Positions 37,308 through 45,788 of a stretch of DNA of 64,000 nucleotides are shown piece after piece. The notes beneath the pieces were generated by a model. That model made no database searches. It worked only from the letters and a program-made list of their open reading frames with translations, and had not been told where the DNA came from. Position 1 is the stretch's first letter, and the number at the start of each line of letters is the position of its first letter. Source of the DNA: Myxococcales bacterium (lineage in GTDB: Bacteria; Myxococcota_A; Bradymonadia; REDH01); contig JACKDJ010000006.1 in the NCBI GenBank assembly GCA_020633625.1, positions 62,001 to 126,000 on the forward strand, read 5' to 3'. Made by a program: the position numbers and the translations under genes.

Positions 37308-37999
37308 CCCGCGTCGCGATCCATCAGCCGCAGTACATCCCATGGCTGCCCTACCTGGCCAAGGTCTGCCAAGCTGACCTCTTCGTACTGCTCGACACGA
37401 CGCAGTATCAGAAGAACGGCGTCCAGAACCGAAACCAGGTGCTCACGGCGGCCGGGCCTCTGTGGCTCACGATCCCCGTACGACAGCAGCTCGGCGCATC
37501 GATCCTGGAAACTGCCCCCGTCGACAGGCGCTGGATCCGGAAGCACCGCGCGACCGTCACGCAGTGTTACCCGGACGGGCGCGTGCTGGCCACGGAGCTC
37601 TTCGATGAGCTCGAGGGGCTGCCCGCCGACTCGAGCCTCGCGGACTTCGCCGCCTCGTCCCTCGCGTTCATTTGCAGACGCCTCGACATCTCGACGCCCG
37701 TCGTGCGTGCATCCGCTCTGGCCGCCCGTGGGACTCGGACCCAGCTCTTGATCTCAATCCTCCAGGAGCTCGGCGCGACCGAGTATCTTTCGGGCAACGG
37801 CGCTCGCGCCTACCAAACTGCCGCGGAGTTCCGAGCGGCCGGGATCGAGCTGCTCTATCAGCGGTTCGAACCCGTCGAGTACCCACAGGGCGAGCCAACG
37901 TTCACGCCGCACTTGTCTGCGCTGGACCTCGTGCTTCGGCCAAACCTGGACGCGCCGCGTCTACTCCGCGAGTGCACCCGCCCCCCGACACAAGAATGA
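37304..37999 (+). CDS. WbqC-family protein
   Basis: 231 residues, start overlapping the FAD gene stop. The N-terminal signature VAIHQPQYIPWLPYLAKVCQ, then LDTTQYQKNGVQNRNQV and ISILQELGATEYLSG, identifies the WbqC family (PF08889), common in O-antigen and capsule clusters. The biochemical role is not established; some members are linked to sugar amino-group modification. Its stop overlaps the next gene start (ATGA). Confidence 0.9.
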   Translation: MTRVAIHQPQYIPWLPYLAKVCQADLFVLLDTTQYQKNGVQNRNQVLTAAGPLWLTIPVRQQLGASILETAPVDRRWIRKHRATVTQCYPDGRVLATELFDELEGLPADSSLADFAASSLAFICRRLDISTPVVRASALAARGTRTQLLISILQELGATEYLSGNGARAYQTAAEFRAAGIELLYQRFEPVEYPQGEPTFTPHLSALDLVLRPNLDAPRLLRECTRPPTQE

Positions 38000-39159
38000 G
38001 CACTCGGCACGTCACCTTCGTCACCGGCGCGCGCTCGGAGTACGACCTGATCGTGCCCGCCGCCGCGGCCTTGCGCGCCTTCGAAGGCGTGCGGGTCTCG
38101 TTCACCGTCGGAGCATCACACCTCTCGCCGTTTCACGGACGGACGATTGAGCTCGTCCGCGCCGATGGGTTCGAGGTGCTGGCCGAACTGGAGTCCCTAA
38201 TCGCAAGCGACACCGACTATGCTCGATGCGCGTCTTTCGCGCGGCTGACGGACGGCTTGGCTGCGACCCTCTCCCGCGCCGACGTCGACGTGGTCGTCGT
38301 GACCGGAGACCGCGAGGAGGCGCTCGCGGGAGCCCTGGCTGCGGCCTTCATGCGGACGGCGTGTGTCCACGTCCATGGCGGCGACCGCTGCATCGCGTCC
38401 GACATCGACGAGGTCATTCGCCCCGCCGTCTCCAAGCTGGCGACCTACCATTGCGTCGCGACGGAGGGACACCGACAGCGCCTCGTCGCGATGGGAGAGC
38501 TGCCACAACACGTGTTTGTGACCGGGGCGCCGGGCATCGACCGCCTCCTCGCCGAGCCGGACGTCGCCGACGCTGAGGTCACCGAGCGGTTCGGCCTGAC
38601 CCCAGGCGAACCATGCCTGCTCGTGATGCACCACCCGCCAGCGTGGCTCGGACCAGAGCTCGGGGTGGCCGAGCTGCGCGCCATTCTCGACGCGGCCGAG
38701 CGCCTCGGTGTGCGTACGTTCTGCGGCATGCCCAACACCGACCAGGGCAACGTCGCGATGCGGGAGCTCCTCGTCGAGCGACAGGCGCGCTGGCCGCTCC
38801 TCACGCTGTATCACACGCTCCCGCGTCGCGACTTCGTCGCCCTCTACCGACGGGCTAGCGCGATCGTCGGCAACTCTTCTTCGCTCGTCATCGAGTCGGG
38901 CGCGCTCGGCGTGCCAGCGGTCCTCGTCGGCGACCGGCAGAAGTACCGGGAGCACGGAGACAACCTCGCCGCGGTGCCGGCCGACGCCGACGCTGTCTTT
39001 GGGAGCCTGCGTCGGGCGGTCTACGACTCGGACTACCGCGCCTCCGTCCGCGCCGCAGGGTCACCCTACGGCGACGGCCATGCGGGACCGCGCATCGCCC
39101 GCGTCATCGGTGGGCTGGAGCTCGACCCGGCCGACCTGCTAAAGACGATGCCCTACTGA
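37996..39159 (+). CDS. legG: hydrolysing UDP/GDP-sugar 2-epimerase, NeuC/LegG type
   Basis: 387 residues, last in the four-gene operon. The start VTFVTGARSEYDLIVP and VVVVTGDREEALAGALAAAF, the HVHGGD motif, and NSSSLVIESGALGVPAVLVG are the hallmarks of NeuC-type epimerases, which release the nucleotide while inverting C2. In the legionaminic acid route it produces 2,4-diacetamido-trideoxymannose from the acetylated precursor. Family assignment is firm; the nucleotide (UDP or GDP) is not decided by the sequence. Confidence 0.85.
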   Translation: MSTRHVTFVTGARSEYDLIVPAAAALRAFEGVRVSFTVGASHLSPFHGRTIELVRADGFEVLAELESLIASDTDYARCASFARLTDGLAATLSRADVDVVVVTGDREEALAGALAAAFMRTACVHVHGGDRCIASDIDEVIRPAVSKLATYHCVATEGHRQRLVAMGELPQHVFVTGAPGIDRLLAEPDVADAEVTERFGLTPGEPCLLVMHHPPAWLGPELGVAELRAILDAAERLGVRTFCGMPNTDQGNVAMRELLVERQARWPLLTLYHTLPRRDFVALYRRASAIVGNSSSLVIESGALGVPAVLVGDRQKYREHGDNLAAVPADADAVFGSLRRAVYDSDYRASVRAAGSPYGDGHAGPRIARVIGGLELDPADLLKTMPY

Positions 39160-39192
39160 GCGCCGTCGCGCAGCGAGCGCTCGATCTGCGGA

Positions 39193-39885
39193 CTAGGCTC
39201 CAGACTCCGCAAGGAATCTCGCGAACGCCAAGTCCAGCGGCGAGTCGATATCTACCCCGCGCTCGGGCGGGACGACGATCGACTTGAGTCGTCCGCTCAG
39301 GACGTTGTCTTGCGTCATCACCCAGGCCGGTGACGTAACGTAGGCAACCGCCGTGAGCTTCAGCACCGGCGCTGCGTCTTGACGACGAACGATGCGCTCG
39401 GCCGGCTTGAACGGGAACGCAGTCGAGCCGTCCGGATCGCGCGTCACGAGGTTGAACCAGGGGTTCACGTCGGTCGCTGTCGTCGAGACCACCATGTCTG
39501 CCCCGCCGGTGCGGTACAGCGTGATCGCCGCCTCGACGTCGTCTACGGCGCGGAGCGGGCAGGTCGCGGGCAGGCTCACCATCGTGTCGAACGTACGGCC
39601 CTGCGCGCGGAGCGTCTCGATCGCGTGACGCCAGGCCAGCAGCTCGGCCACGCGGTCCGTCGCGAGCTCGGCGGGGCGAAGGAACGCCACGGTCGCGCCC
39701 GCCGCGCGGGCGCATTCGGCGATCTCCTCGTCTTCTGTGGAGACGAAGACTTCGTCGATGCTCGGACACCTCCGCCCCACGTCGACGGCACGCGCCACCA
39801 GCGGGCGACCCCCGACTTCGGCTAGGTTCTTTCGCGGCACACCTTTCGAACCGCCGCGGGCGAACACAAACGCGAACGTCGTCAT
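39193..39885 (-). CDS. legF: CMP-nonulosonate cytidylyltransferase, NeuA/LegF type
   Basis: 230 residues. The N-terminal FVFARGGSKGVPRKNLAEVGG is the CTP-binding motif of CMP-sialic acid synthetases; PAELATDRVAELLAW and VSLPATCPLRAVDDVEAA follow as in NeuA/LegF. It couples CTP to the completed nonulosonic acid. Its ATG overlaps the stop of the methyltransferase gene (ATGA), so both share a transcript, and it is convergent with legG. Confidence 0.9.
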   Translation of the reverse strand: MTTFAFVFARGGSKGVPRKNLAEVGGRPLVARAVDVGRRCPSIDEVFVSTEDEEIAECARAAGATVAFLRPAELATDRVAELLAWRHAIETLRAQGRTFDTMVSLPATCPLRAVDDVEAAITLYRTGGADMVVSTTATDVNPWFNLVTRDPDGSTAFPFKPAERIVRRQDAAPVLKLTAVAYVTSPAWVMTQDNVLSGRLKSIVVPPERGVDIDSPLDLAFARFLAESGA

Positions 39886-40595
39886 CCGACCACCTCGTCG
39901 GACAGCATCGCGGACCCCGGGACGCCGGCACGCGACGTCGCCCACGGCGGGGAGCGGTCCGCGAGCGGTTCCCGGTACAGGGTCAGCGAAAAGTCGTGGG
40001 GGAGGTAGTCGTGCCGCAGGGAGACGTATGGCGTCAGCGCGAACGCACGGCGAAGAACCTCCGCCGGGTCCCACGGCAGCGCGGTGGGGCCAAAGCCGCC
40101 GAAGCGATCGGTCAGGAGGCTTACGTGGGCCGCGACGTCGCAGAGCTCGAACTGGCGAGTCAGCAGATCCCAGAGCAACGTCTCGGCGCCAGGGAGCTGG
40201 ACGTTGTGGACACCGAACGCGACGACGAAGTCCCAGCGGCGCTTGGGCCTAGCGGCGAGGACGTCCGTGGCCGAAAAGTTGGCGCCAGGGTGGAGGCTGC
40301 GCGCTCGCTCGATCATTGCGCTGGAGATGTCGACGCCGTCGTAGGTCGCCGAAGGGAACTCCGCGCGGAGGTAGGCGTAGAAGTCGCCGACGCCGCAGCC
40401 GACGTCGAGCACAGAGGCGTCGGCCACGGAGTTGAACCGCGCGAACATGTCAAAGCGCCAGCGCTGCGATCGGGCCGACGTGTCGACCCGGTCGAGATCG
40501 CTGGTCGAGGCGCGCGCCCGGGTGTCCCAGTGCTCTCGTAGCGCCTCGGTGGCGTCGGTCTGGGTGGCGGGGTTGGGACGTACAGGAGGCGTCAT
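39882..40595 (-). CDS. class I SAM-dependent methyltransferase
   Basis: 237 residues; the ATG at 40595 has GGAG about 6 bp upstream. SAM motif I reads SVLDVGCGVGDFYAYL, followed by YDGVDISSAMIERAR. There is no clear substrate motif. Coupling to legF suggests methylation of the nonulosonic acid or another glycan residue, e.g. an O-methyl group, by inference. Between its start and the aminotransferase stop lies 164 bp with no other gene; an extension of this frame upstream through that gap lacks family similarity. Confidence 0.85.
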   Translation of the reverse strand: MTPPVRPNPATQTDATEALREHWDTRARASTSDLDRVDTSARSQRWRFDMFARFNSVADASVLDVGCGVGDFYAYLRAEFPSATYDGVDISSAMIERARSLHPGANFSATDVLAARPKRRWDFVVAFGVHNVQLPGAETLLWDLLTRQFELCDVAAHVSLLTDRFGGFGPTALPWDPAEVLRRAFALTPYVSLRHDYLPHDFSLTLYREPLADRSPPWATSRAGVPGSAMLSDEVVG

Positions 40596-40759
40596 GTGGA
40601 CTCCGATGGCGATGGCCGCGCTGTCAGGCAGCCGCGTGAACTGTGCGACGGACCGGGTGGCCGACGCAAGGCGCTTGGCCGGTGCAGCCCGCCTCATCGT
40701 GGGCGCAGCGTTGCCGGCCACCGGTGCGCTCGTCCCGTCGATGGCGCGGCCCGGTGTCG

Positions 40760-41728
40760 CTAGAGAGCGTGCAGCTCGTCGATGACGCGTGACAGCTCGA
40801 CGTCCGTCATCGAGGGGTAGATGGGAAGCGAGAGCAGGTGACCCCGCCATGGCGTCTGCAGCTCGTGCCGTCGCACCCCGAGACGCTCGTCAAGCCACGG
40901 GTTCACGGAGGGCGACGCGCCGATTCCGCGCGCGCGGAGCCGATCAGCGATCGGCTCGGCCGGACGCCGCGTCCTGACGATATAGCGGTAGTAGGTGTCT
41001 TCCGGCCGCGCTAGACGTGGGACCCCGAGCGCCGCTGGGATAGCCTGGTCGTAGATCGCCGCGATCGCGCGCCGGCGGGCCACGAAGGCGGAGAGACGAG
41101 ACCACTGACTCAACGCGAGAGCAGCGTTGAGGTCGGGTAGCTCGTGCGGATCGCCGGGCCCCACCTCGGCGAAGGCTTCACGCCACACAATGGCGCCTCC
41201 AAGCGCACCCGTGACGTACTTCGTCGGCCCGAACGAGAAGACCGCAGTGGTGCCCGCCGTGCCGGCTGGTCCCGCGGCCGTGACACACGCGGGCGAGGTC
41301 GCGCAGTCCTCCACCCAGGGCACCCCGAGGGCGTCGAGCGCAGCCGAGTCGACCGCCGTGCCCCAGGCGTGGGGCGCTATGACGGCGTCAACCGGGCCGA
41401 TCCGGTCAGGGTCGATGGTGAGATCGTCGCGCACCGGACAGAGCCAGGGCTCGAGTCCGCGTCGCGAACACGCGTCGAGCAGCGACTCGCAGCTCAGAAC
41501 GGGGATGGCGACGCGAGCGCCTGGTCGAAGCTCTAGGCGGGCGAGCGCCTCGGTGAGGGCATCCGTCCCGGAGCGCAGCAGCCGAGTCCGGCGGCCTCCC
41601 AGCGACGCGCCGACGGTGGCCGCGAGCTCCGCGGCGATGGGCCCGGGGCCGACTCTGCCCAGCCCCAGCGCTTGGTCGACCGCGCGCCGGTCGGGGTCCT
41701 CGATGGTCGGTCTGGAGTGGGGGATCAT
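40760..41728 (-). CDS. DegT/DnrJ/EryC1-type PLP aminotransferase, LegC-role candidate
   Basis: 322 residues, shorter than the usual 370-400 of the family. It opens with MIPHSRPTIEDPDRRAVDQA and has the PLP-lysine region VFSFGPTKYVTGALGGAI and PHAWGTAVDS. Sugar aminotransferases of this family add an amino group to 4-keto sugars; next to legB the natural role is C4 amination in the nonulosonic pathway. Canonical LegC is longer and begins differently, so the exact subfamily is uncertain. It is divergent from legB (173 bp between starts). Confidence 0.8.
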   Translation of the reverse strand: MIPHSRPTIEDPDRRAVDQALGLGRVGPGPIAAELAATVGASLGGRRTRLLRSGTDALTEALARLELRPGARVAIPVLSCESLLDACSRRGLEPWLCPVRDDLTIDPDRIGPVDAVIAPHAWGTAVDSAALDALGVPWVEDCATSPACVTAAGPAGTAGTTAVFSFGPTKYVTGALGGAIVWREAFAEVGPGDPHELPDLNAALALSQWSRLSAFVARRRAIAAIYDQAIPAALGVPRLARPEDTYYRYIVRTRRPAEPIADRLRARGIGASPSVNPWLDERLGVRRHELQTPWRGHLLSLPIYPSMTDVELSRVIDELHAL

Positions 41729-41749
41729 CAACGTGGCACCATCCCCACG

Positions 41750-41778
41750 ATCATAGCGCGCGCGCCGCTTCGGGGCGA
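41750..41778 (-). promoter_or_regulatory. candidate promoter for the DegT aminotransferase
   Basis: On the minus strand, TATGAT (41755-41750) is a near-consensus -10; the -35 at 41778-41773 (TCGCCC) is weak. The start would give a leader of about 16 nt. Confidence 0.35.
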
Positions 41779-41901
41779 GGAATCGTCGAAGGCCGCGGAG
41801 GCGTCGCGCGAGCGGTTGGCGTCCCGCTGCGACGCGGGTGTTGACGCGGCTTCGCCCCACGAGGAAGGTGCCTGCGTCTGGTGCCAGGAGAGTTGAGAGA
41901 G

Positions 41902-42906
41902 ATGAAGGCTAGCGGCTACTCAGGGAGCGTCGTCCTCGTGACGGGCGCAGACGGCTTCATCGGCAGCCACTTGGTCGAGGCGCTCGTCCACGCCGGCGCC
42001 ACGGTGCGGGCGCTGGTGTACTACAACTCGTGGGGCTCCATCGGGTGGCTCTCCGATGTACCGCCGGATGTCCGCAGCGCCGTCGAGATCGTGACGGGAG
42101 ATGTGCGCGACCGGTCGTGTGTCGAGGCGGCGTGCGCTGGCGCCGCGTACGTGTTTCATCTCGCGAGTCTCATCGCGATCCCGTACAGCTTTCGGGCGGC
42201 GCAATCATACACGCAGACAAACATCGAGGGGACGCTCAACGTCCTCGAGGCAGCCCGTCGAACTGACAGTCTCCTCCGCATGCTGCACACGTCGACGTCG
42301 GAGGTGTACGGCACGGCGCAGAGTGTCCCGATCGACGAGCAGCATCCGCTCGTCGCGCAGTCGCCCTACGCCGCGACGAAGATCGCTGCCGACAAGCTCG
42401 TCGAGAGCTACCACCACGCGTTCGGTCTCCCGGTCACGACGGCGCGCCCATTCAACACCTTTGGACCCAGGCAGACGCCCCGCGCAGTGATCCCGACCGC
42501 GATCCTACAGGCGCTCGACCGCTGCGACCCGATCACGCTGGGCGCTATCGAACCCACGCGTGACTTCAACTACGTCTCTGACACGGTCGCAGGGATGCTG
42601 GCCCTCGCCCAGTGCGACGCCGGGCTCGGTCAGGTCGCCAACATCGGCGCCGGCCGCGAACACAGCGTCGGTCAGATGGCCCGCCTCGTCCTCGATCTCG
42701 TCGGCCACGACGCCCCGATTGTCGCCGACCCTCGGCGGGTGCGACCAGGGTCGAGCGAGGTCGAGCGCTTGGTTTGCGACGCGTCAAGGATGCGTCGCAT
42801 TACCGATTGGGAGCCGCGCGTCTCGTTCGAGCAGGGGCTCCAGCACACCATCGAGTGGCTGCGGGCCAACCGCTCTCGATACTCGGCGGCGGAGTACGCG
42901 ACGTGA
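41902..42906 (+). CDS. legB: NAD-dependent sugar 4,6-dehydratase LegB
   Basis: 334 residues; the ATG at 41902 is preferred over a GTG at 41881 because the first 7 codons are otherwise unsupported. The Rossmann motif VTGADGFIGSHLVEALV is followed by the family-specific stretch YYNSWGSIGWL, HLASLIAIPYSFRAAQSYTQ, TSTSEVYGTAQSVPI (Ser-Thr and Tyr of the SDR triad), SPYAATKIAADKL and TRDFNYVSDTVAG. This combination matches LegB (NDP-GlcNAc 4,6-dehydratase of legionaminic acid synthesis) better than RmlB. It commits the sugar to the pathway. The stop overlaps legI (GTGA). Confidence 0.9.
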   Translation: MKASGYSGSVVLVTGADGFIGSHLVEALVHAGATVRALVYYNSWGSIGWLSDVPPDVRSAVEIVTGDVRDRSCVEAACAGAAYVFHLASLIAIPYSFRAAQSYTQTNIEGTLNVLEAARRTDSLLRMLHTSTSEVYGTAQSVPIDEQHPLVAQSPYAATKIAADKLVESYHHAFGLPVTTARPFNTFGPRQTPRAVIPTAILQALDRCDPITLGAIEPTRDFNYVSDTVAGMLALAQCDAGLGQVANIGAGREHSVGQMARLVLDLVGHDAPIVADPRRVRPGSSEVERLVCDASRMRRITDWEPRVSFEQGLQHTIEWLRANRSRYSAAEYAT

Positions 42907-43952
42907 CCACCACACGAGCGTTCCACATCGGTGACAGCGCCGTTGGCGGCGGGGCACCCGCGTACGTGATCGCCGAAGCCGGGGTCAATCACAACGGCGA
43001 CGTCGACACGGCGATCGCTCTCATCGACGCCGCCGCTCGCGCCGGTGCCGACGCGGTCAAGTTCCAGACCTTCGTGCCCGAGCTGCTGGCCTCTCCTCTC
43101 GCGGGCACCGCAGAGTATCAGCGCGAGCGCGCCTCCGGCGACTCGCAGCTCGAGATGCTGCGCCGGCTGGCGCTCCCCGACGATGCGTGGCCGCGCCTCC
43201 AGGAGCACGCGCGCGCTAGGGGCATCGAGTTCCTTTCGACGCCGTTCGACCACCCGTCGCTCGAGCTGCTGCTGCGTATCGGCGTCACCGCCCTCAAGAT
43301 CTCCTCGGGAGACCTCACCAACGACCCGCTCATCGTCGCCGCAGCGGCCAGCAGGGTCCCGATCCTCATGTCGAGCGGGATGGCAAACATGGAGGAGGTC
43401 GCCGCCGCGGTGGCCCTCGTCGACGGCCGCGCACCGTTCGCCCTCTTCCACTGCGTCTCGAACTATCCAACCGCCGCATCCCAGTGCAACCTCCGCGCGA
43501 TCGAGTCTCTTCGCGCTCGGTTTGGTTGCCCGTGTGGCTGGTCCGACCACACCGACGGAGTCGACATCACCGTCGCCGCCGTCGCGCGCGGGGCCGAGCT
43601 CATAGAGAAGCACCTCACCCTCGACAGACACCAGCCCGGCCCCGACCACGCCGCGAGCCTCGCGCCCGAAACCTTCGCCGAGCTCGTGGCGTCGGTGCGC
43701 AGAACGGAGGCCGCGCTCGGCGACGGCGTCAAGGTGCCGACCGAACCCGAGCACGCCATCGCCGCGATCGGACGCAAGAGCGTATGCGCTCACCGCGCGC
43801 TCGAGGCGGGGTCACTCATCGGCCCCGACGACGTGTATGTGGCCCGCCCCGGGACCGGCCTACCACCGCGAGAGATCGCCGCGGTCGTCGGGCGCCGCCT
43901 GACTCGCGCGCTCCGCGCCGGCGAGCCGCTGGCTGCCGACTCGGTCGAGTGA
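42903..43952 (+). CDS. legI: nonulosonic acid synthase, NeuB/LegI type
   Basis: 349 residues from the GTG overlapping the legB stop. The NeuB barrel shows YVIAEAGVNHNGDVDTAI, GADAVKFQTF, GIEFLSTPFD, ALKISSGDLTN, ILMSSGMANMEE, HCVSNYPT and GWSDHTDGVDI; the C-terminal antifreeze-like SAF domain (about 285-349) starts near RKSVCAHRALEAGSLI. It condenses a 2,4-diacetamido-hexose with phosphoenolpyruvate to make the C9 acid. With LegB and LegG present, the legionaminic type is favoured over sialic acid. Confidence 0.93.
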   Translation: MTTTRAFHIGDSAVGGGAPAYVIAEAGVNHNGDVDTAIALIDAAARAGADAVKFQTFVPELLASPLAGTAEYQRERASGDSQLEMLRRLALPDDAWPRLQEHARARGIEFLSTPFDHPSLELLLRIGVTALKISSGDLTNDPLIVAAAASRVPILMSSGMANMEEVAAAVALVDGRAPFALFHCVSNYPTAASQCNLRAIESLRARFGCPCGWSDHTDGVDITVAAVARGAELIEKHLTLDRHQPGPDHAASLAPETFAELVASVRRTEAALGDGVKVPTEPEHAIAAIGRKSVCAHRALEAGSLIGPDDVYVARPGTGLPPREIAAVVGRRLTRALRAGEPLAADSVE

Positions 43953-45706
43953 CGCACTCGGCAGACCGACTCCGCGCGTGCCTTCTCGGCGACCAGCCCA
44001 AGCTGGTCGATGTCGCACGCGCGCTCGAGCTCCTGCCCGCCTTCTGCCTCCGAACGCGTGGCGCGGTCCGCCCCGCGGACGACGCAGAGCTCGTCGCCGT
44101 CGAAAACCCCTGGCTGTTTCGCCTGCAGGACGAAAGAGCCGAGCTTGCCTATCGTGCCGCCACGACGTGGCTCCGACCCGTGCTCGACGCGATCGCACCG
44201 GAGATCAGAGACGGCGTGCTGCACGATTGGCTCTACTTCCTCGGCGAGGATCTCACGACGGGGGCGCTGGCTGCGCGCGCCATCGAGGAGTCCCGCGTGC
44301 CACCGGCGCTCCCGGTCTTGGTTCCCGCTGGGTGGGCCGGTCGAGCCGCCGAGGTGGCCCTGTTCAGCGCCGGTAGACCCGTCGTTCGCGCGCCGCCCGA
44401 GGGCGCCGTCGCGGCACCGCAGAGGCCCAGACCGGGGCTCGCGACGTTCTCGTCGTCTGTCGACGTGCTGGTCATCGAAGCGTACGGGAACCGTCTGCGG
44501 AGCATGGGCGACCTGATCGCCGCGCTCCGTCGAACCTCACGCGTCGCGGTCCTCAACCTCGCGCGTCGGCGCGATGAGCAGACCGCCGTTGACACCGTGG
44601 CGGGGGAGCTCGGCCTCGAGTCGTGCCACTGGACCGCATGGACCCCGGCCGCGCTCGCGCCGAAGACGGGACTGCGCGCCGCGCGGCGCGCGCCCTTGTT
44701 GACCCGGGCGCTCCTGTCGCTCGGACCCCTCACGATCGCGGGCGTGCGGATGCCCGATGATGTGCGCCGCCGGGCGGTCAAGCAGTCTCTAGTGTCGGTA
44801 CTCCGAATGGCGTCGCTCGCGGAGCTCTTCGGATCTGTGCTTCGGCAGGTCATGCCCCGTCTGGTGGTCACCGGTCGCGGCGACGACACGATTCTCCGTG
44901 CGCTCGGCCCGACCGTCGGGAGACGTGGAGTCCCCGTGATCGACGTGCAGCATGGACTCAGGCACGGTTCGCCCGCGGCGCTCTTGCGGGACATCCACGG
45001 AGTTCATCTGGCCGTTTTCGGGGAAGCCAGTCGGCGGGCGTACGTGGACGCTGGCGTTGCCCCCGACCACGTCCACACAGTTGGGTCCCTGTTCTTCGAT
45101 CGCATGGCGCGCGACACGCGTCCGCCATCGAACGCGCCCCAACCTCCGTTCATCGTCTACTCCTCTGCCGTCGTCCATGCGCACAAGCGGTACGAGCCAG
45201 ACGCGGCACATGGCGCGGTTCTCGCGGCGATCGACGACGTCCTCGACGAGGTGCCGGGTTTGGTCGCCGTCGTGCGTCCGCACCCGCAGGAAGACGTCAC
45301 CGCCGCAGCCAAGAACGTTGCCGCGCTGCGCAATGCGCCGCGCGTACGTATCGTCAGCGACGGCTCCAACGCCTGGCTCTTCGAGCGCGCCAGCGCGCAC
45401 GTGAGCGTCGGCTCGACGACCACGATCGAGGCCGCCGCGCTAGGTACTCCCGCCGTGCTCTATACCGGCGCGGACATCTCACGGTCGTTTGACGAGGGTC
45501 TCGTGCTCGGGGCGATCACAGCCGCAGACGATGTGGACACGCTGCGCGCGGCGCTCGTCCGCCTGGCTGCGGCCCCGCGTCGATCGACCGCGCCCAACCC
45601 CGACTTCGTGCGCGCCTACCTCCACCTCGTAGACGGAGGCACGGTCGACCGAATCTTGGAGCTCCCGCCCGTGCGCGAAGCGCTCGCGTCGTCACGGGCT
45701 CGCTGA
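43949..45706 (+). CDS. GT-B-like predicted glycosyltransferase, candidate nonulosonate transferase
   Basis: 585 residues from a GTG overlapping legI. The N-terminal third (to about 160) is helical with no motif. The C-terminal half has IDVQHGLRHGSPAALL and a GT-B-type binding loop VSVGSTTTIEAAALGTPAVLY, a pattern shared by polysialyltransferase, CDP-glycerol transferase and KpsC-type capsule enzymes. There is no signal peptide and no membrane helix, so it is a cytoplasmic enzyme. Translational coupling to legB-legI suggests it transfers the nonulosonic acid from the CMP donor. The exact family is not identified. Confidence 0.6.
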   Translation: MTHSADRLRACLLGDQPKLVDVARALELLPAFCLRTRGAVRPADDAELVAVENPWLFRLQDERAELAYRAATTWLRPVLDAIAPEIRDGVLHDWLYFLGEDLTTGALAARAIEESRVPPALPVLVPAGWAGRAAEVALFSAGRPVVRAPPEGAVAAPQRPRPGLATFSSSVDVLVIEAYGNRLRSMGDLIAALRRTSRVAVLNLARRRDEQTAVDTVAGELGLESCHWTAWTPAALAPKTGLRAARRAPLLTRALLSLGPLTIAGVRMPDDVRRRAVKQSLVSVLRMASLAELFGSVLRQVMPRLVVTGRGDDTILRALGPTVGRRGVPVIDVQHGLRHGSPAALLRDIHGVHLAVFGEASRRAYVDAGVAPDHVHTVGSLFFDRMARDTRPPSNAPQPPFIVYSSAVVHAHKRYEPDAAHGAVLAAIDDVLDEVPGLVAVVRPHPQEDVTAAAKNVAALRNAPRVRIVSDGSNAWLFERASAHVSVGSTTTIEAAALGTPAVLYTGADISRSFDEGLVLGAITAADDVDTLRAALVRLAAAPRRSTAPNPDFVRAYLHLVDGGTVDRILELPPVREALASSRAR

Positions 45707-45788
45707 GACGCGACGCTTCGAAGCGAAACACACAACCTGTGCCGACGCGAACCGTGACCGGGCGACCGCGGAGGAGCGCCCCGACCTT

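Noticed and set aside
45714..45725. 12-bp palindrome CGCTTCGAAGCG after the GT-B-like gene as a terminator
   Set aside because: No loop and no T-run; it may simply be chance.
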